Below, piece by piece: positions 1-7,702 of a DNA stretch of 10,840 nt. The stretch comes from Actinomycetes bacterium (GTDB lineage Bacteria; Actinomycetota; Coriobacteriia; Coriobacteriales; Eggerthellaceae): assembly GCA_023395755.1 (NCBI GenBank), contig JAEWYG010000251.1, positions 1-10,840 of the forward strand, given 5' to 3'. The notes under the pieces were generated by a model. That model was given only the letters and a program-made list of their open reading frames with translations. It ran no database searches and had not been told where the DNA came from. Each line of letters opens with the position of its first letter. The stretch's first letter is position 1. The translations under genes and the position numbers were made by a program.

Positions 1-254
1 CCCCAACACTATTCAAAAGCGTCGCCCTCCCTCGACTACGAAAGAACATCACGCTCAAACGCCGCTCGCACATCACTAAAAGATATCGCCTGCCTCTCCT
101 TGCAAAATCTGTACCTAATTCTTACCACTCCATAACCCACCCTTTTCCCATTGTTTACGCGCGACAAATACGATAGGTTGCGCCCTCCTGTTCTTCGCCA
201 AACGAAGGCACGAAAGACAAACCGACCGAATCCAGGGACAATCGAAAGGACACT
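1..254. other. Non-coding region upstream of the metallophosphoesterase gene
   Basis: No convincing gene is seen here. The only regulatory candidate is weak: TTCCCA (145-150) and TACGAT (169-174) with an 18-bp spacer, each 4 of 6 matches to the bacterial -35 and -10 consensus, which would give a leader of about 75 bases. A small inverted repeat, CTTCG/CGAAG (193-207), lies in that leader. The ribosome site GAAAGGA (244-250) ends four bases before the ATG at 255 and decides that start. Confidence 0.4.
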
Positions 255-3098
255 ATGGAATCCCTCGAAACTGTATATGACCATGGAAAGTTTGGCGTCT
301 CGCGCCGATCATTCCTCAAAATGGCAACCGTTGCCGGAATAAGCGCGGCTGGGGGCATGCTCGTCTTTCCGAACCAGCAGGCAAACGCCACCTTCACACA
401 GCCGACAGACCCACAGTGGCCTGCTCTCAACGGCAACAAAGTGCGTTTCACCGTGCATAGCGACACGCATTTTACCTGCTGTGATGTAGAGAAGAAACTG
501 CCCTTCGCCTTTGAGAACATCTACCATGCCGTGCCCGATTGCGCTGCGCATGTTTTCGTTGGCGACTCGGTGAACACTGGCACGTCAACTGAATTCGACG
601 CACTCGTAGCAAGCGCAAACGTGGCCATCAAGAAACCGGCGTTGTTCGTTATGGGAAACCACGAATTCGGTGTGGGCGGCAGCCCCCTTGAGGGCAACGC
701 CGTGACAAACTTCAAAAACTTCTTGTCACGCCTAACCACCCCTGATGCTTACCAGAAGCCAAGCGGTACATTCGAGGGGAAGCTGAACATACATACTGAA
801 ATAGGTGGTTATCACGTGATAGCTGCCAGCTGTGGTCGCGGCTACTGGTATGGCGACACTACGTACGACGACGACGGAATAACCCCCATCACCATTCTCG
901 ACTGGATGAAGCGCGAGATCGCCGCTGCGGCAGCAGCCGACCCCAGCGGCACCAAACCGATCTTCTTCATGACGCACCATCCCTTCCCTGACACGGTTTG
1001 GTACTCTCCCACCTCATTTAACGCGGGATGGATTGGCGACTACGGTGCTGCAGACGATCGCAATTCCAAGAAGTTCTACAACGAACTGAAGGCGAACTAC
1101 CCTCAGCTTATTCACTTCTCGGGGCATACCCACATTCCCGAAGAAGACCCCCGCTCCATCTTTCAAGACACCGACGGTTTCACTCTGGTACAAACAGCTA
1201 CGTTCGGCGACAACTTTTGGATGCGCGGTGGCAAGGATACCGACGGTTACGACAGAAACGGCTCTACCGGAGGCCACCCCTCCAACGGATACGATGCGAG
1301 CCAATGCCTCCTCGTAGAAGTGGATACCGCAAATAATCATGAAGTCACTATCCGTCGCATGGACTTCCGGCAGGGAGACTATCGGGGAGTTCCCTGGACA
1401 TTTAAAGTATCCGACAAATCCACCTGGAACTATACGCATACTGGCATGGAAGCACGCAGCCTACCTCCCGTCTTAGAAGAAGGCGCAACAGTGCGCATAC
1501 CCACCGACTCCATCACGCAGACCGGGGCATCGTTTACTATCGCAGCCAGCAATATCAAACCCAACACATCAGGCCTCGCCGACGATGTAGTAATGAGTTA
1601 CCGCATTGTCGTATTAGACGCTCACGGAGGCGAGGTCTATCACGCCTGCTTTATGTCCGATTACTATAACGCCCCTGTTAACCAGCCCGCCGAATTCACC
1701 CGTCCCCTATTCGGCGCGTCACTTGCGCCCGAAAGCGCCTATAGCCTGAAAGCGTATGCCCGTAACCCCTGGGAAAAAGAAACGTTTATCGGCGAAGTTA
1801 TCTTCACCACTGCAGGCGGAGAAATCATCCCTGCAACGCCCCTACTGTCGATTGACTTCTCGCAAGGTTCTGCAGCCGATTTGTCCGAGACACCTCATGC
1901 CGCAACCTCATTCGGCAACCCAGTGTTTGAAACCGTCGAAGATTTCGGTTGCCAGGTGGCTGTCTTCGACGGAACGTCGGCCGCCTTCGGGTACGATTTT
2001 GCACTCGAAGATTTCGCCAAGTTAGCAACCTCCACCACTGCCGAACTGCTTATGCAGTTCACCGCTAAACCGAGCTCAGGCTATACCGACATCTTTTCCT
2101 GCGGGCAAGGCGGCGGACAATGGCTGGAATACTATCCATCGGGCAAGTTACATTATTACTTTACCGATGGCTCAACCAGCGTATCCACACCTGTTGAGCC
2201 GGGAGTGTGGACACATATTACAGCCACCTATGACGGAACTGCCATCAAGCTGTACAAAGACGGAGTGCTAGCCGGAGAAACAGCCGCAACGGGAACCATC
2301 GCCGCACCGACCGCTTCGACACTGCGCTGGTACATCGGCGCCGACTGCAACAGCAAGGGAGAACCCGAAGCGTTCAGCCCCGCGAAGGTCGCATTCGCAA
2401 AACTAACACACGGCACCGTAGCAACCGCCGAAGACGTAGCTGCGAACTACCTAACCTGCGCGCCATCAGCCATCGAGCTGCCGGAAGTAGGCGCATTTGG
2501 AACGCCCACCGTCGATGCGGTATGCGTTATCCCCACAGCAACGGCCACAACCTTGAATGGAACCACCCTCAATGCGGTACCGAGCGTCATCGACCCAGAA
2601 GGGAACCCCGTCGGCCTTTATCTTACATCAGTACCCCAGGGTGCCGTCACTCTTGCTGCCGCAGCAGCAAACGGGGCCACACTCTACTCCTTCATTCCCA
2701 CCCTTGAGGGAAGCTATACCGTAACTTACCGCGCTGGTTACTCGCAAGCGTTCCTGGCGGTGCCTGTTGTGGCTGCCGCCATTAAACCCGACCCCAACCC
2801 AACACCCAATCCTAAGCCCGAGCCTGACCCAACACCCGAACCGAACCCTACGCCCTCACCCAACCCTTTACCCGGAGGCAATGCTGGCAGTGGCACCGGC
2901 GGCTCCAACCAGGGAGACAACTCCAACGGGGGAAGCGAAACCGTCTCCTTTTATTCCAGTAACTCGAAGCTTGTTAAAACTGGCGACAACACTGATGCCA
3001 CCGGTGTGCTGGTCGGGCTAATGGCTACCGCCGGAGCTGCTGCATGCGTAGCGCGAGGCTTTCTGAAAGGTGAGTTCTCCGAAAAGGACACCCACTAA
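255..3098 (+). CDS. Tat-exported, wall-anchored metallophosphoesterase with LamG-like domain
   Basis: This predicted surface enzyme is 947 residues long. Residues 16-22 (SRRSFLK) form a twin-arginine Tat motif, followed by a hydrophobic stretch and a likely cleavage site after A45 (ANA). A calcineurin-like phosphoesterase domain spans about 62-370 and keeps all five metal-site blocks: D70-x-H72, GD 103-104 with N107, GNHE 134-137, H241-H242 and GHTH 290-293. Residues about 405-520 look like a beta-sandwich (fibronectin/purple-phosphatase type), and 525-735 resemble a LamG/concanavalin jellyroll that may bind sugar. A Pro-rich stalk (845-873), a Gly/Ser/Asn linker, LVKTG (906-910), a hydrophobic helix (917-933) and a short charged tail follow, which is a sortase signal with V in place of P. 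Tat export suggests folding and metal loading before secretion. The substrate cannot be told from sequence; nucleotides, phosphodiesters or phosphoglycans are options. It is monocistronic, with a terminator directly after. Confidence 0.9.
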   Translation: MESLETVYDHGKFGVSRRSFLKMATVAGISAAGGMLVFPNQQANATFTQPTDPQWPALNGNKVRFTVHSDTHFTCCDVEKKLPFAFENIYHAVPDCAAHVFVGDSVNTGTSTEFDALVASANVAIKKPALFVMGNHEFGVGGSPLEGNAVTNFKNFLSRLTTPDAYQKPSGTFEGKLNIHTEIGGYHVIAASCGRGYWYGDTTYDDDGITPITILDWMKREIAAAAAADPSGTKPIFFMTHHPFPDTVWYSPTSFNAGWIGDYGAADDRNSKKFYNELKANYPQLIHFSGHTHIPEEDPRSIFQDTDGFTLVQTATFGDNFWMRGGKDTDGYDRNGSTGGHPSNGYDASQCLLVEVDTANNHEVTIRRMDFRQGDYRGVPWTFKVSDKSTWNYTHTGMEARSLPPVLEEGATVRIPTDSITQTGASFTIAASNIKPNTSGLADDVVMSYRIVVLDAHGGEVYHACFMSDYYNAPVNQPAEFTRPLFGASLAPESAYSLKAYARNPWEKETFIGEVIFTTAGGEIIPATPLLSIDFSQGSAADLSETPHAATSFGNPVFETVEDFGCQVAVFDGTSAAFGYDFALEDFAKLATSTTAELLMQFTAKPSSGYTDIFSCGQGGGQWLEYYPSGKLHYYFTDGSTSVSTPVEPGVWTHITATYDGTAIKLYKDGVLAGETAATGTIAAPTASTLRWYIGADCNSKGEPEAFSPAKVAFAKLTHGTVATAEDVAANYLTCAPSAIELPEVGAFGTPTVDAVCVIPTATATTLNGTTLNAVPSVIDPEGNPVGLYLTSVPQGAVTLAAAAANGATLYSFIPTLEGSYTVTYRAGYSQAFLAVPVVAAAIKPDPNPTPNPKPEPDPTPEPNPTPSPNPLPGGNAGSGTGGSNQGDNSNGGSETVSFYSSNSKLVKTGDNTDATGVLVGLMATAGAAACVARGFLKGEFSEKDTH
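2787..2873 (+). repeat. Pro-rich dipeptide repeat (wall-spanning stalk)
   Basis: This codes residues 845-873 of the phosphoesterase, in which proline occupies every second position (PD, PN, PT, PK, PE, PS units). Such stretches are common just before sorting signals in Gram-positive surface proteins, where they are thought to carry the protein across the wall. The DNA is correspondingly repetitive and may vary in copy number between strains. Confidence 0.85.
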
Positions 3099-3114
3099 GT
3101 ATCATGAGAGCAAG

Positions 3115-3154
3115 AAGCCCCTTCGACATTTTCATGAACTTGTCGAAGGGGCTT
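3115..3154 (+). terminator. Intrinsic terminator between convergent genes
   Basis: A perfect 14-bp stem, AAGCCCCTTCGACA (3115-3128) and its complement (3141-3154), encloses a 12-base loop and is followed by TCGGATTTCTT on the + strand. It starts 16 bases after the phosphoesterase stop and lies 54 bases beyond the moaC stop on the other strand. The + side has the better T-rich tail, but the long stem could stop transcription from both sides. Confidence 0.85.
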
Positions 3155-3208
3155 TCGGATTTCTTAATTCAGCATCGAGCGTCCCCGATAACGGCAAACC
3201 CGCAAGGC

Positions 3209-3706
3209 TTAACGTTCCCAAAGACCGGATTTGCCACCTTCCTTCTTCAACAGGCGCACATCTTGTATCTCCATGCCACGATCGACCGCCTTACACATGT
3301 CGTATACGGTAAGACAAGCTACGCTGGCAGCAGTAAGAGCCTCCATCTCGATGCCTGTCTTTCCGGTAACACCGCACGTACACAGCACGTGAATACCGAC
3401 CAGGCTGTCGGCACGCTCGCCTGCTACTACGGGCACGCACTCCACCTTCGCCTTCGTAATGTTTAGCGGATGACACATGGGAATAAGGTTACTGGTTTGC
3501 TTTGCTGCCATGACCCCAGCCACACGCGCACAGGCGAGTACATCACCTTTGGCGGCCTTCCCCTCCACAATTAACGCAAGCGTATCCGGGTTCATCGAGA
3601 TAAAACCCTCAGCTACGGCGATGCGCTCGGTATCGGCCTTTTGCGACACATCCACCATACGTACGTCGCCCTGCTCGTCAATATGGGTAAGTTGTTGGTC
3701 GGTCAT
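3209..3706 (-). CDS. moaC: Cyclic pyranopterin monophosphate synthase MoaC
   Basis: MoaC (165 residues, the usual length) converts the MoaA product 3',8-cyclo-7,8-dihydro-GTP into cyclic pyranopterin monophosphate in the cytoplasm, in molybdenum cofactor synthesis. The family landmarks are all present: MVDVSQK (17-23), KGDVL (53-57), HPL (79-81), GIEMEALTAASVA (118-130), YDMCKA (135-140) and a GGKSG (157-161) near the end. Residues matching the known active site are K53, H79, E120, E122, D136 and K139. The ATG at 3706 is chosen because AAGGAG lies six bases upstream; an in-frame ATG at 3736 would add ten residues but lacks such a site. moaC lies 115 bases downstream of moaA and is probably cotranscribed with it, with a hairpin between. 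Confidence 0.96.
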   Translation of the reverse strand: MTDQQLTHIDEQGDVRMVDVSQKADTERIAVAEGFISMNPDTLALIVEGKAAKGDVLACARVAGVMAAKQTSNLIPMCHPLNITKAKVECVPVVAGERADSLVGIHVLCTCGVTGKTGIEMEALTAASVACLTVYDMCKAVDRGMEIQDVRLLKKEGGKSGLWER

Positions 3707-3771
3707 GCGTTGCTCCTTGGTTATTTTTAAGTGCACTAATTGGCATAGTGAGTCGCTGCGAAGAGCTGAAG

Positions 3772-3809
3772 GCCTTTACAGCGTCGGCAAATTCCGGCAG
3801 TCGTAAGGC
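3772..3809 (-). repeat. Imperfect stem-loop between moaA and moaC
   Basis: GCCTTTAC (3772-3779) pairs with GTAAGGC (3803-3809) with one bulged base, and CGG/CCG inside can extend the structure. It begins 12 bases after the moaA stop on the minus strand. No real T run follows, so a processing or stability hairpin is more likely than a full terminator. Confidence 0.4.
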
Positions 3810-3821
3810 TAACACAACATA

Positions 3822-4859
3822 TCAGCCACCTATTTGAGACATGCCTCGCTCGGTTCCTACTTTGTCGTGGTGTTCATCGGGCTTAGCGCCCAGTGCTTCA
3901 GCAAACACCGCGCGTGCCGCAGCGTTAAGAGAAACCGACTCTCCTACAGCCGCAACTCCTTCAGCATCGACACGCAACGCAGCACGTAGATCGTACTCAT
4001 CATCCGAGAACAGACAGGGGCGCAACTTGCCGTCTGCCGTCAGGCGCAGGCGATTACATTCGCTACAGAAATGGCGCGACAGCGGAGAGATAAACCCAAC
4101 CGTGCCCTGCGCACCTGGAAATTCAAAGTAACGCGCCGGACCCCAACCAAGGGGGCTGTCTTTGCCAGCAGCCACCAATTCGTCCATTCCTGCTGCCCGC
4201 GCACGCTCGTTAATAATACCCAACAGTTCCTCGCTGGGAACAACATCCTGTTCTCCCCATCCACAGCCATCCACGCCCGAACTCTCACCCACCGGCATGT
4301 ACTCGATGAAGCGCACGTGCAGCGGCCGGTCGATAGATAGTTTCGCAAACGCTAAGTAGTCTTGGTTCAAACTGCGCACCGCAACAGCATTGATTTTCAC
4401 CGGGTTGAAACCCGCTTCAAGTGCGGCCTCAATGCCAGCAAGCGTCTGATCAAGCGAACCACACCGGGTAATCTGACGAAACTGATCCTCGTCAAGCGTA
4501 TCGAGCGAAATATTCACCCGCGAAAGCCCAGCAGCTTTCAAATCATTCGCCATCTGCGGCAGCAGCACGCCATTGGTGGTCATGGACACATTTTCTATAC
4601 CCGGCACGTCTGCAATAGAGCGCACTAAATCAACAACGCCCTTACGCACCAACGGTTCGCCTCCAGTAAGACGAACGCTGCGAATGCCCATGCCAGCAGC
4701 CACACGAACTGCCTGCTCAATCTCCTCAATACGCAAGATTTCGTCGTGAGCGAGCTGACTCACCCCTTCTTCGGGCATGCAATAAATACAGCGGAAGTTA
4801 CAGCGATCAGTTAACGATATTCTCAAGTAGTCGATCACTCGACCATGACTATCTTTCAT
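3822..4859 (-). CDS. moaA: GTP 3',8-cyclase MoaA (radical SAM)
   Basis: MoaA (345 residues) is the radical-SAM enzyme that cyclises GTP to 3',8-cyclo-7,8-dihydro-GTP, the first step of molybdenum cofactor synthesis. The SAM-binding cluster is held by C20-x3-C24-x2-C27 in the segment RCNFRCIYCMPEEG. A GGEP-type motif lies at 66-69, and the second, GTP-binding cluster is held by C265, C268 and C282. The protein ends in Gly-Gly, the conserved MoaA tail that enters the active site, so the C-terminus is intact. I start at the ATG at 4859: GAAGG lies about six bases upstream, and a near-consensus promoter lies just beyond. An upstream in-frame TTG at 4922 would fall outside that transcript. It is the first gene of a moaA-moaC unit downstream of modC. 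Confidence 0.97.
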   Translation of the reverse strand: MKDSHGRVIDYLRISLTDRCNFRCIYCMPEEGVSQLAHDEILRIEEIEQAVRVAAGMGIRSVRLTGGEPLVRKGVVDLVRSIADVPGIENVSMTTNGVLLPQMANDLKAAGLSRVNISLDTLDEDQFRQITRCGSLDQTLAGIEAALEAGFNPVKINAVAVRSLNQDYLAFAKLSIDRPLHVRFIEYMPVGESSGVDGCGWGEQDVVPSEELLGIINERARAAGMDELVAAGKDSPLGWGPARYFEFPGAQGTVGFISPLSRHFCSECNRLRLTADGKLRPCLFSDDEYDLRAALRVDAEGVAAVGESVSLNAAARAVFAEALGAKPDEHHDKVGTERGMSQIGG

Positions 4860-4887
4860 GAGGGGCCTTCCCTTCTCCTTTGAGGAT

Positions 4888-4916
4888 ATTATAGGGCATG
4901 GTCTTATACTTGCGAA
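4888..4916 (-). promoter_or_regulatory. Sigma-70-type promoter for moaA-moaC
   Basis: On the minus strand, TTCGCA (4916-4911; 4 of 6 to the -35 consensus) is followed after exactly 17 bp by a perfect TATAAT (4893-4888). Transcription would start near 4881, giving a short leader of about 22 bases that holds the moaA ribosome site. This supports the 4859 start and shows that moaAC can be transcribed separately from mod. Confidence 0.75.
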
Positions 4917-5029
4917 GGGCAATTCTAACCTACCGTAAACTCATGCACGAAACCTCACTAACCTCATCAAAAGCTTAATTCAAATACGAAAGCATCTCTT
5001 CACAAAAGCCGCAGCTCATTTACGCTGAC

Positions 5030-6142
5030 CTACCGCGAAACCAAATACACCTTGTCGGACGGGATACGCACCCAAAGTTCGTCACCCTCGCATGGTAACT
5101 CACCAGGAGCTGCCTGCAACTTGTCTACGCGCCAAAACAGATGCTGGTGCAGGTACTTCATCTCATCCTCATCGGCACCAACAGTAGGAGCCGCATCTTC
5201 AATGCGATCAAGAAAGCCCAACAATACCGTACGGTCAAAGCGGGAGTCACTCACCCGATCAACGCGCATACGATAAGCATTAGGCCCTGGGCCGTCAGCG
5301 CGCTCGAGGAAAAAGGCACGCACCCCCAGGTGCGTCACGTCACGCGGCACTTCCTGCATTGTCTCAATATCTACTCCCCATTTCGGTAGATGTACTCGAT
5401 GCGGTGCAGCAAAGATTGCAGGCGTGGCATTTTTACAGCCTGACAGTTTTACGCCCGCAAGTGACTGTGGATTATTCACGAGGTCATCGCCAGAACCCGA
5501 TTCCACAATACGTCCCGCTTCCACCACCGCAATGCGATCACAAAAACGCAATGCCTCATCAATATCATGGCTTACATAAAGTACCGTGCCATCATAGGCT
5601 TCAAAGAGACTAACGAGATTCTGTTCCAACACGCCTTTTAAATGAGCGTCCAAAGCACTAAACGGCTCATCCAACATAAGAATACCAGGACGCGCCGCCA
5701 ACATGCGGGCCAGAGCCACACGCTGCTGCTGTCCGCCGGAAAGCTGTGCTGGGTAGCGCTTGTCAAAGCTCTCGAGGCCAAAGCGCTTAAGCTCGGAGGC
5801 TATGATGCTATTGCGATCACCGCGGGCGATCTCACGCCCAATTCCTGCACCTACGTTTTCGGCAACCGTCAAATTTGGAAACAGCATGTAATTTTGAAAC
5901 AACAGTGCAGTCTTTCGCTGTTGCGGCTTGAGATTAATACGTCTCTCAGAGTCGAAGAACACCTGACCATTCACCACAATTCGTCCTTCGTCGGGCGTTT
6001 CGATGCCCGCGATGCAACGCATCGTTAAGCTCTTCCCACACCCCGATGCACCCAAAAATCCCAGAGTCTCGGCTTCGGCTGAAAAAGCTACGTCTAACGT
6101 GAATGACGAAAATCGTTTTTTGATATCTACTTCAAGGCTCAT
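5030..6142 (-). CDS. modC: Molybdate ABC transporter ATP-binding protein ModC
   Basis: This is the cytoplasmic ATPase (370 residues) that powers molybdate import through ModB. The nucleotide-binding domain (about 1-225) is complete: Walker A GASGCGKS (31-38), Q-loop Q83, signature LSGGQ (134-138), Walker B ending in DE (158-159) and switch H192. Residues about 226-370 form a C-terminal domain beginning near GCKNATPA, as in ModC/CysA-type importers. By analogy it could sense oxyanion or regulate, but I cannot clearly place the known Mop motifs in it. The ATG overlaps the modB stop by four bases (ATGA, 6142-6139), a classic coupling arrangement. AAGGGG lies about nine bases upstream. modC is the last gene of modABC. 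Confidence 0.93.
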   Translation of the reverse strand: MSLEVDIKKRFSSFTLDVAFSAEAETLGFLGASGCGKSLTMRCIAGIETPDEGRIVVNGQVFFDSERRINLKPQQRKTALLFQNYMLFPNLTVAENVGAGIGREIARGDRNSIIASELKRFGLESFDKRYPAQLSGGQQQRVALARMLAARPGILMLDEPFSALDAHLKGVLEQNLVSLFEAYDGTVLYVSHDIDEALRFCDRIAVVEAGRIVESGSGDDLVNNPQSLAGVKLSGCKNATPAIFAAPHRVHLPKWGVDIETMQEVPRDVTHLGVRAFFLERADGPGPNAYRMRVDRVSDSRFDRTVLLGFLDRIEDAAPTVGADEDEMKYLHQHLFWRVDKLQAAPGELPCEGDELWVRIPSDKVYLVSR

Positions 6143-7617
6143 GCGCCCACGCCCCTTCGATATTTCGTGGTGCGCCTACCCCAGAGATTAATGAACAATA
6201 TAACAACAAAGCTGAACACCATAATAACGACGGTCCAAAAAATAGCTACGTCTATGTTGCCGTTCATCCATTCGAAGTAGATAGCGATAGGCACCGTACG
6301 CGTAATACCCAGATAATTGCCTGCCAAAAATAGCGTAGCACCAAATTCGCCCAAGGCACGCGCAAACGAAAGCACCGTCCCTGCAGCGATAGAGCTCCAC
6401 GAAAGAGGCAACATCAATTTAAAGAATATCTTTGCGTTACTCCACCCCAACGTACGAGCAGCATCCAGCATGTTTGGATCGAGGTTCTCAAATGCACCAC
6501 GTGCGCTGCGATACATCAAAGGAAACGCTACTACCACCGCCGCCAATACCGTTGCCTGCCAGCTAAAAATAAGCGGAAAGCCAATATCCATAAACCACTG
6601 CCCCACCGGCGTATTCTTACCAAATGCAAGCAGCAGCAAAAAGCCGCACACAGTGGGCGGCAAAACCATAGGAATCGTAAAGATAGAATCGGCAATATCC
6701 TGCGCACGCGCGGGAATACGCAAGCTGAAGTATGCAGCCAAAAGCCCAAGGATGAAAATAAACACAATGGCCGTAAGCGTGGTCTTTAACGTTACCCATA
6801 GCTGGCTCATATCAATGCCAGCAAGAAACGCCATAAACGCATCCATACCGGTAAGCGGTGCAACTACCTGCACGTCAGAAGCAGAAGCAAGAGTACCAAA
6901 ATCGGCATGGTCTAATTTCATATAAGCAGGATTGACAGGGTTGGTAACATCGGAACCATCCACGCCTACAACCGTGGCGTAGTACTGACCCGCCTTTAGT
7001 TCTTGGTCAAATTTAAAGAGCACACCCCGGTATTGCACGATTGAATCGCTTGAGAATATCCAGTTGCTTTCTCGCGACAGCACCGAGCCACCTTTAGCAT
7101 TTGCGGCATCCAGAGCAATAAGAAGAGTTTTGAGATACGCCTGACTTTCCGAAGAACTTTCGTCGAAGCCAACCACTTGGGCAGTATGAGACGGTATGTA
7201 AACAACGATGCAGCTATCGGTAACAATAACAGCCATACTACCCGGCGCTGCGTTTGTGTAGTAGTGGTAGCCCACATAGCCTTCGTCCACTTCGCTGTTG
7301 CTTCCCACCTGAGCGCGAGAAAACCCTTCAAGGGCAAACGGACTTCCGGGAAGAGAGGCAGAAGCTCCGTCAGCATCTACCAACACCTCGCCATCGGCGA
7401 TTGTGCTGTCCTGGGCGCCAACAGCACCCGACGATAGCGAGTCCGCTGTTGACATTGGTGTCGTTGCATCGCCCTCATCGTCGCCAGCGGCAAGCGCAGC
7501 CCCCGGTAAACAAGCGAGTATAAGCAAGGCCACGAGGGCTAAAGTGCCTATCCGAAAAGCAAGCACGCACACCGCCCGCAGCGGCGCTTCAACTCTATTG
7601 GCAAGATCGATCCCCAT
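6139..7617 (-). CDS. modB: Molybdate permease ModB with added extracytoplasmic N-terminal domain
   Basis: The C-terminal half is a standard ModB permease. It has five helices near residues 276-299, 313-332, 353-369, 403-422 and 456-480, an EAA-type loop with AARTLG (386-391) that docks ModC, and the hallmark ARALGEFGAT (419-428). Ordinary ModB is about 225 residues; this one is 492. The extra part is a signal-peptide-like helix (about 20-43, ending ALA), a Ser/Asp/Gly-rich linker, and about 150 residues of soluble sequence I do not recognise, up to about 265. E. coli ModB has its N-terminus outside, so the extra domain should face the ModA side. The ATG at 7617 is chosen since AGGG precedes it and it avoids coding through the 7637-7667 hairpin. 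An ATG at 7674 with AAGG upstream (511 residues) is the alternative. It overlaps modC by four bases. Confidence 0.9.
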   Translation of the reverse strand: MGIDLANRVEAPLRAVCVLAFRIGTLALVALLILACLPGAALAAGDDEGDATTPMSTADSLSSGAVGAQDSTIADGEVLVDADGASASLPGSPFALEGFSRAQVGSNSEVDEGYVGYHYYTNAAPGSMAVIVTDSCIVVYIPSHTAQVVGFDESSSESQAYLKTLLIALDAANAKGGSVLSRESNWIFSSDSIVQYRGVLFKFDQELKAGQYYATVVGVDGSDVTNPVNPAYMKLDHADFGTLASASDVQVVAPLTGMDAFMAFLAGIDMSQLWVTLKTTLTAIVFIFILGLLAAYFSLRIPARAQDIADSIFTIPMVLPPTVCGFLLLLAFGKNTPVGQWFMDIGFPLIFSWQATVLAAVVVAFPLMYRSARGAFENLDPNMLDAARTLGWSNAKIFFKLMLPLSWSSIAAGTVLSFARALGEFGATLFLAGNYLGITRTVPIAIYFEWMNGNIDVAIFWTVVIMVFSFVVILFINLWGRRTTKYRRGVGA

Positions 7618-7636
7618 AGTCGTCCCTATCGCACGG

Positions 7637-7667
7637 AAAGGATGGGCTGCACGTGCGCCCATCCTTT
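7637..7667 (-). terminator. Hairpin between modA and modB (likely attenuator)
   Basis: A perfect 11-bp stem, AAAGGATGGGC (7637-7647) and GCCCATCCTTT (7657-7667), encloses a 9-base loop containing GCACGTGC. It starts 35 bases after the modA stop on the minus strand. Only three T residues follow on the minus side, so partial termination or protection of the modA message is more likely than a full stop. That would give more binding protein than permease, as often found for importers. Confidence 0.6.
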
Positions 7668-7702
7668 TCCGCATATCGTACCTTATGTTCAGCGCGTTTA
7701 GC

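Noticed and set aside
36..284. Minus-strand open frame of 82 codons upstream of the phosphoesterase
   Set aside because: It overlaps the start and Tat signal of a well-supported gene, has no clear ribosome site and shows no recognisable domain.
2787..2873. CRISPR-like or satellite repeat
   Set aside because: The repetition follows from alternating proline codons inside a coding frame; there are no spacers or conserved repeat units.
3104..3466. Plus-strand open frames after the phosphoesterase stop
   Set aside because: They run through the terminator hairpin and antisense to moaC, with no family features.
4923..5029. Terminator after modC
   Set aside because: Only a 4-bp CAGC/GCTG pairing before a short T run is seen, too weak to call.
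6317..6925. Plus-strand open frame of about 200 codons opposite modB
   Set aside because: It is antisense to conserved ModB transmembrane and EAA motifs; the composition is that of a shadow frame.
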